NCBI GenBank assembly: GCA_007922195.1
Contig: ML681963.1
Coordinates: 139,688,568 to 139,752,567, forward strand
Direction of reading: 5' to 3'
DNA length: 64,000 bases
Origin: Podocnemis expansa
Taxonomy: Eukaryota > Chordata > Testudines > Podocnemididae
Shown: positions 12,541-23,466 of the stretch, piece by piece
Numbering within the stretch: position 1 is the stretch's first letter
Layout of the letters: every line of letters begins with the position of its first letter
Notes under the pieces: generated by a model
Seen by the model: only the letters and a program-made list of their open reading frames with translations
What the model was told of the DNA's origin: nothing
The model's database searches: none
Made by a program: the position numbers and the translations under genes

Positions 12541-12860
12541 ATGGGAGAGAGGGCACAGAGAAAAGGAGGTGAAAGTACACAGGTACAGACAGAAGAAGGA
12601 AAGGGATGTAGAGACAGAGGGACAGACAAAAGGAGGAAAAGAGAAGGATTAAGTTCTGAAATGGAAAGAAAGATTGAGATGAAAAGGTGGAGAAAAAGGG
12701 AGAAAGTGAACAAGCAAGAAAGGAGAAGACAGAAAAGGGTGTGAAGAGAAACAGAAAGAGGGAGAAGAATGAACAGTATTCTGAAGAAGGCAGAAGAGGC
12801 TGAAGGGAAAGCAGGGGGGAGTCACAGAAGGGTAGAGGGCCATGAGATGCGGAGATGAAG
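12541..12860. repeat. Purine-rich (GA-rich) low-complexity tract
   Basis: About 320 bp in which the plus strand is overwhelmingly A and G (AGAAGAAGG, GGAGAAAAAGGGAG, GAAAGAGGGAG and similar). It is not a clean microsatellite but a diverged polypurine tract. Long lysine/arginine/glutamate-rich or serine/leucine-rich translations across it are composition artefacts. Confidence 0.85.
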
Positions 12861-13584
12861 AGTTAAACATGACTCCTAATAGAGTTCCTTTTCACATTAA
12901 TGCTGCTTTTCAAATGGAAATAGTGGGGTCAGTGGCACAGGGCTGATGCAGCCTTTGGACAATGGCGCAGTTAGATCTGCTCAGAGCAAGTGACAAAGAG
13001 AAAGAGAGAGAAGAGATGTTTGCTGGAAGAGCCCCCATTCTTCACCAGGAGGTTGACTGCATGCTACTGTTGTATCCTGAGGCTCCTGTGGGGAGGGGTG
13101 GTGTGGCATGGGGGAGACCAGGTCTTGCGTGAGCGCCAGTTCACTTTGCAGGCTGTAGTCAGGCTTGTCACAGAGGGCCCTTGGGGCACTAAAACTGGCT
13201 CAAAGAATGTTAACAAGACTGGGGCGGGGGGAGCCAAAAGATTTCAACACAAATAATCTTCAAGGAGTGTTCTGTAAACAAAAAGGACGGCATCATGCCA
13301 GGAGCACCTGCCTCACTGCATTGACATTAATTGTTTGGGGAAGAAGAAAAACATTCCTTTTGTCCTGTTGGTGTATGTATGCATGTATGTATTTGTGTGA
13401 GAGAGGCAGAGTTGAAGGGGGATTGGCTGCAGTGACGGAACAGCATAGTGTAGGCAGTTGCAATTTTAACTTGGTTCCTTTGTCAATGGCCAGAGCACTG
13501 CCTAACTAGAGGTGGCACGCAAGTATAGCCTTGGTACAGATGCAGTCCTGTCAATTAGGTGAATGGATTGCTACTATGATACTG
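12861..13584. other. Unique-like non-coding DNA
   Basis: No recognised gene or repeat. A short ATGTATGCATGTATGTAT run lies near 13,373-13,391. Confidence 0.5.
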
Positions 13585-13857
13585 GCTTCTTATGTATTAT
13601 AGTAGTATCTGGAGGTCCCAACTAAGATCACCACCATGTTATGCCAGGTGCTATGCCTACAGGTAGCAACAGACAGTCCCAGACCAAATAACTACCAGCT
13701 AAATAAAGCAGACAGGCAAAGGAAGCTTTATTATCCCCATTATACAGAGGTGAACTAAGGCATAGAGATTAAGTTACTTGCTGAATTAATTCTGTAGAAG
13801 AATCAAAAATTGAACCCAGATCTCCTGAGTGCCAGTCTGGCACCTTTAAAAGGTAGG
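13585..13857 (-). repeat. MIR/CORE-SINE-like remnant with L2-like tail
   Basis: On the minus strand this resembles a CORE-SINE followed by the tail type seen at 5,745. On the plus strand the tail appears first (GGAGGTCCC, ATGCCAGGTGCTAT), then the core complement (CCCCATTATACAGAGGTGAA, then CTAAGGCATAGAG). It is diverged, and the boundaries are approximate. Confidence 0.65.
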
Positions 13858-13958
13858 GGATGACCTGCTGTTGGGCAAAGATTCTTCTTTATCCCCATTA
13901 CATGAATAATGAATTATGTCTGAAAGCATAAAAGTTAATTACCCTTCCCAAACTCTTA

Positions 13959-14469
13959 GGGTATGTCTGCACTTGAAAAGTTAAGTTAACTCTCTTAAGT
14001 TGACTTAACAAGGTCGAGTTAACTTTTCAAGTGTAGACACAGTGGAGCAGAGAGCCGTGGCTACCTGCTGAGAAGGGAGCCATGGTCCCCGGAAGAAAGG
14101 ACCTGAGGCTCCCTTCTTTCTAGGACCTGCAGCTTCCTGGCAAAAGGGGCCCATGGCTCCTTTCTCGCTGGAACCCACAGCTTCCTGGCAAGAACGAACC
14201 AGTGGCTCCCTTCAGCAAGGGAGCCATGGCTCCCTTGTTCCCAGCCCTCGGTTGACTTTTGTAATTAAGTCAACTTGGTGCGGCCATGCTGGCTTTAGGT
14301 TGACTTAACAAATCAACGTAGGCGTTAAGTCAACCAAAAGACCAGTAGTTACTAATCGATTTAACGAGGCCTTTATTTTGACATAATGAAAGTCAGGTGT
14401 GGACGTGGCTTTATTTAGGTCAACTTAAACTTCCTTAAGTTGACCTAAATTGCTAGTATAGACATACCT
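13959..14469. mobile_element. Harbinger-like non-autonomous DNA element
   Basis: A 511-bp block with imperfect inverted ends (GGGTATGTCTGCAC at the left, AGACATACCT at the right) and TTA on both sides (13,956-13,958 and 14,470-14,472). A 3-bp TTA duplication is typical of PIF/Harbinger. Nested inverted motifs built on AAGTTGACTTAAC/GTTAAGTCAAC occupy both flanks. The GC-rich centre has diverged repeats of GGGAGCCATGG and a perfect 20-bp palindrome at 14,217-14,236. It has no coding capacity. Confidence 0.72.
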
Positions 14470-14524
14470 TTAGGGTTTTTACTGTATTAGTCTCACTCTG
14501 GACTTTCTTGTAATCTGTATAGAT

Positions 14525-14711
14525 CAGGTATGGCCAAACTGTGGCTCAGGAGCTGTATGTGGCTCTTGAATGAAAAAATGTGGCTCGTGGAAGAGCGTCA
14601 GCAAATCAATTCAGTAGGTAAATGTATATGGCTATATGCCTTAGTGTGGCTCTTGAAGGTTTAATAATCAACTTGTGTGGCTCTTGAGTTCCATAAGTTT
14701 AGCCACCCCTG
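14525..14711. mobile_element. hAT-like MITE (TGGCCAAACTGTGGCTC family)
   Basis: The ends CAGGTATGGCCAAAC and GTTTAGCCACCCCTG form an imperfect inverted repeat, and GTGGCTC motifs recur internally. The flanks GTATAGAT and GTAGATGT are only a rough match as an 8-bp duplication, so the target-site evidence is weak. A more diverged element with similar GTGGCTC motifs lies at 37,610-37,885. Confidence 0.6.
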
Positions 14712-16714
14712 GTAGATGTTTAATCCTTTGTTGAATCCTGCAGTGCTCTTGGCCTCAGTGATATCATGGGGCAATGAGTTCCATGGGCTAATTCTGAGAT
14801 GTTTCCTAAAATTGGGCTGGAAATAAGGGTCCCTGGATCTCAAAAAAAAAAAAAAGGTGAAGAGGAGTTTGACCAAGGGAGAACAAGCCTAGAAACTTTC
14901 CAGTTAGACAGTCACAAGGCTAGTCGTTTCATTCTCTAGGGCTTTCTCTAACTGGGAAATGCACTCTTTAGGGATCCCAGTAGTATTCAGATGGGATTTT
15001 CAGATATAGATCATCCTGTCCCAGGTTTCATCTAACCATTGTTTTGGAGGCTAGGCTTCCTTCAGCTCCCTGAACTACACGCTGAGCAACATTTACCATC
15101 AGGAATTTCAGTAGCCCACATTGGCCAGCTAGCACTTGGATACTCATCAAAAACCTGCATTTGAATATAGCTGTTTGGAGCAAACTTGTCTCCCTCAGAC
15201 TAAAAACAATTCTCCTGGCCATGGAATCAGGGTTAACCTAGTTGGCAGCTTGTGTATTTATAGACATACTCACAGGTAGGTTCCTCTTCCAGTATAGTCA
15301 GGACATAAATAACCCTTTGTCGATAACTCTGGCTGCCTCTGTGAGACCCAGCATTGCACAGCAAAGCTGAGACACTGTATGTGCTCAGGGAATGAGGCCC
15401 AAGAACTTTGATATAATGAAAGAGGCTACTGTAAATCAAGGGGTGAGGATGGAGGGGGCAGAAGGATTCCCATCCCTGTAATTAATACCTCAGACTCGGA
15501 TCATCTGTGATGCATTTCTCTGAGAGGGATGAGAGTATTCACATTTCTTTACTCAAAGAGTGAAACCCTGAGGGCCCTGCAATTCCTGGCCCTCCCAAGC
15601 AATAATAATTTTGAAGCTGCTTTTTCTCTTGGCTATATTTTGAATCAATCTGAAAGCTAGCCACGAAAGGTCACCCACAGATAAAGTTCTACAAAGGATG
15701 GTTATTTCTGAGACTTCAGGGTGGAGCAAATGATGACGATGACATAGGTACTGTAGCAGCCCTTTCCACATAAGTAGACCACTAATATGAAAACAGATTT
15801 GGCTTTTTTAGAGGGAAGAAGGGGACCAATTCTTGAAATCAATCATGTTTCCCAATGCTATCTCAATTATCAGCTATTCCAATCTGCATACCAGGTGCTC
15901 AGGAGATCACAGTGAAGCAAAATGGAGCAGCAACCACCTCTGGTGAACAATGGAGGTCCATATATGGTATTGTATTATGCCACAAAAATAAGTTACTTCA
16001 GAAAAGCTTCCCCTCCCCCCCCCCGATAACTGGGTGCAGTCAAACAGGGCATGTCTCATTAGAGATGATGATCCATTTTTAAAGGTTCTGGAAAGGGAAG
16101 TCTGATGGACAGTAAAATACTTGGAATTCTTGTAGCACCTCACATCTAGCCATCTCAAAGTGACCCACAAAGATAGTTAAGTGTTGTACTCATTCTGCAG
16201 GAGCGCAATTAAGCTAGAAAGTGGCTTATGAGTTTTGGCCAAGGTTAAAATGCCGAAGTTTATTGAGAGCTGATGACACTACCCAGCAGACAGAGCTTCC
16301 TCATAAGGCACTCCAGTGCTTTCTACAGAATGTGAATAACACTGGGCAGATATATACAATGGATATCACAGAGGACAGATTCAGCAATTGTTCTTAAGCA
16401 AGATAGTCAAGGATGCAGCCCCATGTTCTGGGGGTTCTTAGTCTCTGCCGGAAGATGGGCTTGGACGGCAGGTGTGGATCACTTGATGATTGTCTGTCTG
16501 CTCATTGGCCCTGAAGTATCTGGCACTGGCCACTGTTGAGAGACAGGATACTTAGCTAGATGGATGAGTGGTCTCACCCGCTATAGCCCTTCTTATGCTT
16601 TTATGGACAGTGGATGCAGAAGGTTGCCCTATGTACCAGATTAAAATATCATCCAAAAATGACTATGGGCCATTCAGTTGCTGCAGATCAGAACAGTACC
16701 TTTGATTTTAATGG
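14712..16714. other. Unique-like non-coding DNA
   Basis: No supported gene. It contains an A-run at about 14,840-14,853 and a C-run at about 16,014-16,024. The open frames are short and lack domains. Confidence 0.5.
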
Positions 16715-16920
16715 AACGGTGGGTTATTTACCAGTAACCGTCCTTCTTTGAGATGGGCTGCTTGGATTCATTCAGTAATAGGTGTGTCCATGCCGCAGTG
16801 CATGATTGGTCAGAAACCTTTTTATCCTACCCTGCCAGAAGAGGGCTGGTGGCCACCGCCCCCTGGCCACCTTGTTGCTATATATGTGGTCACCACCCAG
16901 CCCCTCCTCAGTCCCTAAAA
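16715..16920 (-). repeat. DIRS copy C: 3' inverted terminal repeat
   Basis: Contains GAGATGGGCTGCTTGGATTC, CAGTAATAGGTGTGTCCATG and a GCTATATATGTGG segment. These are the inverse counterparts of the element's 5' terminal repeat at 28,702-28,849. The outer end includes ACCAGTAACCGTCC. Confidence 0.8.
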
Positions 16921-16960
16921 GTTGCCAACTCTGAGTTGCGGGGACAGTGGGAGGGTTGCG

Positions 16961-17058
16961 AATGAATCTGAGTAGCCCATCTTGAAGAAGGACAGTTACT
17001 AGTAAGTAACCCACCATTCTTCTTCGAGCGCTGCTCGGACACTTTCAGTAATAGGTGA
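16961..17058 (-). repeat. DIRS copy C: internal complementary region
   Basis: The left half (AATGAATCTGAGTAGCCCAT...AGTTACTAGTAAGTAAC) is the complement of the outer end at 16,715-16,775. The right half (TTCTTCGAGCGCTGCTCGG...CAGTAATAGG) is the complement of the other outer end at 28,812-28,849. One internal sequence matching both termini is the hallmark internal complementary region of DIRS elements. Confidence 0.82.
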
Positions 17059-19950
17059 CTGCTAGTGGTGCTGATGGATGGTGGGCAGAGTTGCTTCTTT
17101 CCCATCTTCAGCACTGGACCCCCCCAAAAGGGCCAGTGACTCAAGCAAAGGGAGGTCTGTAAGAAGTATGGCTTGGCCCAAAAGAGGAAAATAAAGGTCA
17201 ATGCCTCTCGAGTGCTCCCTGTCTGTGATCAGCAGGAGCAGTGGGCAGCCTAAGGTCACCTTATCATGTTAAAAACTGAAAGCACAGCCACTGATTCAAG
17301 GATTGGTGAGGCTCCTTCGCTTAGAGGACATCAGAGGTCGATGATATGCATCTGTCAGGGCGTGTAGACTGGATACGTCCCTTGGCCTTAGGCTTACAAT
17401 ATGTAGCTTATCTGGTGGCGGGGAACTGATGTGACCCCAGAGGAAGAACTGGACCTACTAACAGCAAGTTTGTGGTGGGAGAAACGGAAGGGGCGGGAAG
17501 GAAAAGAAAACCCCTTGCTGCTCCAGCCAAGGAGGTAAATCACAGGGAGGTACAGAGACCATAAACGACCACCTGGTAATGTGGTTCCTCGGTGGTCAAC
17601 CTACGTCAGCAAATGGGTGCCGAGAATACCTCTTCGAAAACTGGTAGGTGGATGTAGGTATCAATAGGTGAAGGGGCATGGAAACCCAGGGCTGCGAAGA
17701 CTGAATGCACCACAGGGTAAGAGGTTGAATTACCCCTTAGGGTAAGAACCGGAAGATGGCCATTAAAGTTTAGGTATAAAAGGAAAAGGGACAAAGGACC
17801 CAGCTCCATATATAAGGGTTGGGAGTAGGGGTATGGCACTGTGGTAGGGTGCATCCTCTCTTTTTCTCCTTGCTAGGGATGCAGCCACTAGGGGAGGGAG
17901 TAGAAGGAGATGACAACAGATGAAGGTCATAACTTCCCTTGGGACATATGTCTCCCTCCATTGTGCATGATAGAGAAAGAGCTGGGCGTATGAGTGAATC
18001 TCTGGTCCTGGGTGTAATGACTCTTGAAGAGTGGTAGAGTCTGGTGGGACACTGTTTACTCCCTCCGTTAGGGACCCTGAAGCGAGAAGGGGAGCATCTG
18101 AGGGAAACCCAGCATTGAGGGTACATGAATAGTGTAGTGGCTAGCACCTCCGCTTAACATGCGGAAGGTCCTGGGTTCAATTCCCCGGGGGTTGGACTCA
18201 ATGATCTCATGAGGTCCCTTCCAGCCCTATGATTTGATTTGATAGTTGATTTGATTTAAGGAGAGGAGGCATCACCAATGATGGAAGAGGAAAATGGGGA
18301 CCAGTGCCTGTTGACCACTGGGGAAAGGGGAGAAACCTGAAAGGAGACGAGGAGGTAGGGAAAAACAGGCCACTGATGTAATATCACAGATCCAGACAAA
18401 GGATCATGGTCAACCAGTGGCTTTACTAGTGACCCTCGTGGTGGAGTCCATTTGGTTACAGTGGTACCAGGCATAACACCCAAGAGCCATCTGAACCACT
18501 TGATGAGTTCAGAGTGGGTTGGGGTGGGTTGTAGTTAGAAGGGGATTCATTCCTACCTCAGAAGGAGAGGGCAGCATAAGGAACTACCAAGGCCGAATTA
18601 TGGTCGACCCGACGGACTGACAAGTGTCTTTGTTCTGCCTGCTCAGTGGTTGGAGTGGGCTAGCTTGCAAATTTATTTCTGCTTCCTTAGGTGGGGGACC
18701 TTTTTGAGGGTCCTTGTGCCACTTCCTCTAGTACAGAAATGTCCCTCTGAGGGCGAGGAGGATTGAGCCAATGATCTTGGCAGTTCCGGTCTATCCCGAT
18801 CCACTCTGGTACTACAAAACTTGTCTTGAACCTAGCAGTTTGGGATTGTGTATTTGGTGGAACAAAGGGGGTTTTGCTCCAGCCAGAGGCATTGAGGTTC
18901 CTTTTCCTACGCAGGGAGAAAGAAGGGGACACACAAGGGGTTCCACTAAGGTGAGGAGGCCTAGAGGCATGTTAGCCCAGAGGAGCCGGGATGGCCTGAC
19001 CAGGGAAGGAGAGGAATAACTGCATCATAGGGTTCTCAGCTTAGGGAGACCTTTATGCAGAAAAATAAGGGAGAGCATGTGCACCCAGTGGATTACCAGC
19101 TGAGGCAAACATAAGATACCAGCTTGGCTGTCCGCTAATTTGAATCCCAAGAGCAGACATAACTAGGTTGACTGGGTCACGCGAACCCGAGACCAACAAC
19201 CCCAAAAGCAGCCTAGGAAAAAGAAAGGGGCGAAGGGCATGGAACCCACCCCGACAGTAGGCTGAGTAGTGGGGATTGCTCTGTTCGTTTCTGTTATTTT
19301 ATTTATTTTTTTTTAAACTGGGGTGGGGAGGAGGGTGGAATATTAGAAACCATTGGGAAATAAGTCCTGGTTGGTCATTATGACATGTGGGAGTGCAGAA
19401 AGTTCGGTCCTACAGCCTTTCCCACGTATAACCCCTCGTCTTGCCTAATGACAGTGCAGTTTATTATTGGATAGGAATGGGGTTAATGAGAGAAGGGCTC
19501 CTCGAACCCTGACTCATCCCTGAAATCGAGGGTAGCTTCTTCCAAGGTAAATACAAGGGCTACCCAGGTTTTAACTCCTATGAGTCCTCGAAGGTAAGAC
19601 ATGAACTGGCACCAGTTGGAGGAGAAGCGGGGGGGGGGGGGAAACATCCCCCATGGGGAGGAATCCTTAAGGGATTCCAATGGAACCACCAGGTGATTCT
19701 TGTGGGAGAAGGGTAATACCCTGCATTAGGATCTTATCTTGGGGTTGTCTGCCTCACAGAGGGCTGGTAGGCTTTTTTTCCTTGGTACTTGAAGTGGACC
19801 AGGTAATATTCTCCCAAGACTTGTGAAGAATGAGAACTCTGGTTAGATGTTGTGCCAGCTGGCCCATCAAGTAGTGGAATGGTAGGTTTTGAAATAATTT
19901 TTTTTTTTTTGCACCCATTGGAGTACACTAGAAGAGCAGAGAAAAGTCAT
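17059..19950 (-). other. DIRS copy C: 3' region without recognisable coding sequence
   Basis: Between the gag remnant and the internal complementary region there are only short frames (for example 18,147-17,770, 125 codons). None shows a reverse transcriptase Y/FxDD motif, an RNase H motif or a tyrosine recombinase signature. It includes the tRNA-like SINE at 18,127 and a poly-G stretch at about 19,630-19,641. Confidence 0.5.
18127..18258 (+). mobile_element. tRNA-Val-like SINE with CR1-type tail
   Basis: The head resembles tRNA-Val(AAC). It has a box A-like TAGTGTAGTGG, an anticodon region GCTTAACATGC with AAC in the loop position, and a box B-like GGTTCAATTCC. The 5' acceptor strand of a normal tRNA is missing, so it is not a functional tRNA gene. 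Directly after the box B region comes GTTGGACTCAATGATCTCAT and GGTCCCTTCCAGCCCTATGA, the type of 3' end seen in CR1 LINEs, then GATTTGATTT repeats. SINEs that share a 3' tail with a partner LINE are known, so CR1-driven mobility is a reasonable inference. It lies inside DIRS copy C. Confidence 0.78.
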
Positions 19951-19960
19951 TGAATGTACC

Positions 19961-21040
19961 TTATGGACTGGGGGGGCGGCTAGTGGGCCAAGAAAGCAGC
20001 AAGCCCAAGTGTTTTACATCCCCATGGGGGTCCTGGGGACTATGGAGCATGGCATCTGTTCCAGCTGGGAAAAGAGACCCACCCTCAAAGGGGAGGTTGA
20101 GTATGATCTGCTGGAAGGAGAGGGGCACCCCTGCTTCTCTGAGCCAAACTGCCCGCCTCAGGGCTACAGCTGATGCCACACTGCGGGACACTGCATCCAC
20201 CGTGTCCCAAGCTGATAACAGCCGGTCTTGGGACGCTATTCTGCTCTCCTCAAGAAAGGCGTCATAGTCCACCCTATTTTCCTATGGGAGCAGATGTCTG
20301 AATTTGTTCATGGACTCCCACACATCCATTATGTATCTGGCTACCAAGCCCTGATTATTGGCTACCTGTAGCTGGAAGGTCGAGGAAGAGTAGGCCTTCT
20401 GCCCCAGGAGATCCAACTCCCTCATGTTGCTTGACACTGGGAGAGGGTCCTGAGAATCCTGCCCTGGGCCCAGTGCTGCTTCCACCACCACTTGAGGTGG
20501 TGCCAGGTGGTGGGTGAGGACGGGAAAATCTCTTGCTGGGACCTGGTATTTGTGCCCTGCCGTGTCTGAAACAGGAGCAATAGACCCAGGGGTTTGCCAA
20601 TGGGACCTAGTGAGCTCCCATATGCTGGGGTGTAGAGGAACTGTTATGGACTCAGATGAAGCAACCACCGGGCCAAATAAAGTGTCAGTGGACCCCGTGA
20701 GAGTCTGAACCTCCACTCCCACATGAGCACAAACGTGGTGAAGGAGGTCGAAATGTTCCATGAGATCTCCCATGTAGGATTGGGGTATGGGGTTCAGGGC
20801 TCTGTCCGGTGCCAGAGGAAACAGGGCCGGGCCTGGTGAAGCGGTACAGCGGGGATCTGTTGGGGTCTCTTGGGGAGACCATTCATGGGGTCAATACTTT
20901 AAGGGGGTCGGTACCGATGGCTGTGGATGGGACCGTTTACTCCCCCTTGAGACACCCTCCTTCGGGCTCGGAGATCAAGAGTCCTGCCAGAACCGTGTCT
21001 GCAGTACCGGGGCCTTCTTGGATCTGATATTTTTCTGTTT
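19961..21040 (-). pseudogene. DIRS copy C: gag-like C-terminal part (LAP2alpha-like), broken
   Basis: On the minus strand, 20,773-20,282 and then 20,272-19,961 encode the central and C-terminal gag. The first frame has the motifs HFDLLHHVCAHVGVEVQ, PSIWELTRSHWQ and MRELDLLGQKAYSSSTFQLQ. After an in-frame stop at about 20,275 the next frame has YDAFLEESRIASQDRLLSAW and VALRRAVWLREAGVP, followed by LNLPFEGGSLFP. This order is the same as in copy B (59,124-60,794). The RR-x-WLR and LPFEG motifs are typical of DIRS gag proteins and of the related LAP2alpha C-terminal domain. It is inactive through stops and indels. Confidence 0.78.
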
Positions 21041-21297
21041 CTAACACTCAAAGATTTATTTTTCCTTTAAATAAATTCATATTTTATAGACAGTTCACCC
21101 CATAGTGCAATATACAATGATGCCTTCAGGAATCTTTTAATTGTTTTAAAATGGTTTATTTTGGTTAAAATTCAAATGGCTCAGAGGGTTAATTCTGTAT
21201 GAATGAGAATCAAAAGCTGGGATGCTTTTGTAACAAGCAGGCCCAAGTCTACTTTCTGGATGCAGTCCTACAGTCTGTGTTGATGGTACCCAAATCC
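21041..21297. other. AT-rich insert inside DIRS copy C, left of the gypsy element
   Basis: Composition changes sharply to AT-rich (AATAAATTCATATTTTATAG). The DIRS gag reading stops here and resumes beyond the gypsy element. Together with 27,608-27,930 this could be one older insertion into the DIRS element, into which the gypsy element later inserted. The nature of the insert is not recognised. Confidence 0.4.
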
Positions 21298-21434
21298 TGG
21301 ATTGTAGGAGACGGGAGTAGTTAGGCAGCTGCCGAGAGGCAGCTGAGTACCCGTACTCCTCCTACTGGCCAGAGGAGACCCAGCAGAGCAGCTGGGGCCG
21401 GAACCCAAGGGGAGGGTGCTGGTAGCAGGAGAAT

Positions 21435-21441
21435 TATAAAA
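21435..21441 (+). promoter_or_regulatory. TATA-like box in gypsy 5' LTR
   Basis: TATAAAA preceded by GAAT, about 130 bp into the LTR. It is conserved in the 3' LTR at 26,801-26,807 and is the likely core promoter (U3/R boundary downstream). Confidence 0.6.
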
Positions 21442-22045
21442 GTGAATGGACCAGGCAGCCATGGGGGGAACCCAGAGGGAGGTGGCTGCGACTCCTGGCA
21501 GACCTCCCTCCACTGGGAAAAGAGGAAACTGACAGGCGACCAGACTCCCCTCCCGCGAAGGGTCAGGGCGAGGAACCTTGGTCAACTGTACCCCTGGAGA
21601 AGACTCCTCCCGGGGAGGATCTTGACGAGCTCCCCTCTGCAGAGAGCCTGAGCCCTGTGGACCAGCCCGACTCTGGGGAGGACCTGGAGGAGCTCCCCTC
21701 TGCTGAGGACAGCAAGTCCGCCCTTCCGGACTCGTGCGACCTGGAGGAGCTGCCGTTGGCCGAGGAGGCCGAGCTTCCAGCCTTGCCTCCCGAGGATAGC
21801 GAGGGCCTGATGGGGATGCCCTGAGGGTCCTATCCGGAGGATCACGAAGACAGCGTGCCCTAGGCCTTGCCAGACAAGGGAAGGAAGTAGCCCAGGGACA
21901 ATTGTAAGTCAGTGGGTTTCAGCGGGAGCCCCACTGACACAGTGGCCTTCCGTGTGGCCACTGCTAGGGCCCTGGGCTGGAACGCAGTGGAGCGGGCAGG
22001 CCTGCATTCCCTTTCCCTCCCCTGCTACCAGCCGAGCCACGGTTG

Positions 22046-22339
22046 GTTTGCCTTACCCCAGCCGGGGTTGAAGGCCTGAACCTACTGACTGTTTGTTTGC
22101 CTTACCCCAGCCGGGGTTGAAGGCCCGAACCTACTGACTGTTTGTTTGCCTTACCCCAGCCGGGGTTGAAGGCCCGAACCTACTGACTGTTTGTTTGCCT
22201 TACCCCAGTCGGGGTTGAAGGCCCGAACCTACTGACTGTTTGTTTGCCTTACCCCAGCTGGGGTTGAAGGCCTGAACCTACTGACTGTTTGCTTGCCTTA
22301 CCCCAGCTGGGGTTGAAGGCCGGAACTCACTAACTGCTT
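22046..22339 (+). repeat. 49-bp tandem repeat in 5' LTR (six units)
   Basis: Units begin GTTTGCCTTACCCCAGCCGG at 22,046, 22,095, 22,144, 22,193, 22,242 and (one-base variant) 22,291, each ending with CTACTGACTG-type sequence. The CCCCAGCCGGGG core is a small palindrome. Confidence 0.95.
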
Positions 22340-22378
22340 GTTTGCCTCACCCTGACGAGGCGAGGACCCGACAACACT

Positions 22379-22396
22379 TGGTGGAGAGTGCAGGCA
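22379..22396 (+). other. Candidate primer-binding site
   Basis: TGGTGGAGAGTGCAGGC starts two bases after the LTR end. A TGG start immediately downstream of the 5' LTR is expected for a tRNA 3'-end-complementary primer site. The matching tRNA was not identified. Confidence 0.45.
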
Positions 22397-22440
22397 ACAG
22401 ATCCCCCCCCCCCCCCGACGTAAGGGGAGCATAGAGAAGG

Positions 22441-23460
22441 ATGGTTCCTGACAAATTTATGACCTGGTGGGCTAAGACGCAGAGGGAGCTGCTGGTAGAC
22501 TTAGGGGCACAACAGCAGCAGATGATTAAGGAGATGGGTGCACAGCAGGTGGAGCAACAGCGAGAGCTGCTGAGAGAATTGCGGAGCCCGCAATCCGCCC
22601 CGGTGCCATCAGCTGGCCCAGCGACCTCCGGGCCCGGGTCTCCAATGGCCCCGCTTCGCTTGACCAAGATGGGTCCTGAGGACGACCCAGAAGCTTTCCT
22701 CACCACCTTCGAAAGGGTGGCCGGGATGGCGAACTGGCCGCGGCACCAGTGGGCCATGATACTGGCCCCCTATCTGACAGGCGTGGCTGAGATGGCCTAC
22801 CGGGGCTTGCCAGAAGAGGAGGCCCAGGACTATGACAAAGTAAAAGCGGCCGTGTTCGACGCCCTAGACGTGAGTCCTGAGACATTCCGACGCCGGTTGC
22901 GGAACGCAGTGTACAAACCCGACACCCGGCCACGGGCCTTCGCCCAGCAGCTGAAGGAAGCGACCACTCGGTGGCTAAGACCGGAGAGCCGGTCAGGCCC
23001 AGAGATAGTGGAGCAAGTGACCCTTGAACAGTTCCTGCATGCCCTCCCCTCGCAGGGGCAGGCTTGGATGAGGCGACACCAGCCCGCTACCCTTGAGCAG
23101 GCCGTAAGGCTAATGGAGGGTTTTATGGCCGCGGACGGACCAGCCCCGCCGGCCAGTACCCACTCGAGCCAAGCCGGGCTGCGGGGGACAGAACCCCTGA
23201 GAGAGCGGGCACAGGGCTCAGGACGACAAGCTGCAAGGACTGAGCACGAATGCCTCAGGGGGAGCCTCTCCACACAGCTGAGATACTCCTGAGGTACGAC
23301 CTCAAAACCCCGACCAGTGGAGCCCAACCATGTGGGACCTTGTTTCAATTGTGGCCGGTATGGACATCTCCGGTGGCAATGCCCGGGTGGCGAGTCCCTC
23401 TTTGGGAGTGTATATGCGGGCGAGGGTCGGGCCCGGACCGGAGAGGGGCCCAAACTAACA
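22441..23460 (+). pseudogene. Gypsy gag with SCAN-like capsid segment and zinc knuckle
   Basis: The ATG at 22,441 opens a 283-codon frame ending in a premature TGA at 23,290. Reading continues in the same frame through a zinc knuckle (C-x2-C-x4-H-x4-C: CFNCGRYGHLRWQC at about 23,341-23,382) to a second TGA at 23,464. Residues 145-229 (ETFRRRLRNAVY, RWLRPESRSGPEIVEQVTLE, QFLHALP, QAVRLMEGFM) closely resemble the SCAN domain of vertebrate zinc-finger proteins. SCAN is known to derive from the capsid of Gmr1-like gypsy elements. The N-terminus is Gln-rich (QQQQMIKEMGAQQVEQQREL) and probably helical. The product would be the structural particle protein. It is inactive here because of the stops. 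Confidence 0.85.
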
Positions 23461-23466
23461 GTGTGA

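Larger units (their letters stand above)
21303..22376 (+). repeat. Gypsy 5' LTR (1,074 bp)
   Basis: TG...CA ended. Compared with the 3' LTR it carries a longer tandem array (six 49-bp units at 22,046-22,339 instead of three longer units). A TATA-like TATAAAA lies at 21,435-21,441. The acidic open frame shared with the 3' LTR is broken here by TGA where the 3' LTR has TGG, near 21,822. Confidence 0.95.

Noticed and set aside
12490..12870. Overlapping Lys/Glu-rich and Ser/Leu-rich frames on both strands
   Set aside because: Explained by the polypurine tract.
18127..18200. A tRNA-Val gene
   Set aside because: The acceptor stem is not formed and a CR1-type tail follows directly, so it is a SINE head.
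22046..22339. CRISPR-like array
   Set aside because: The 49-bp units are contiguous without spacers and lie inside an LTR, so this is an ordinary tandem repeat.
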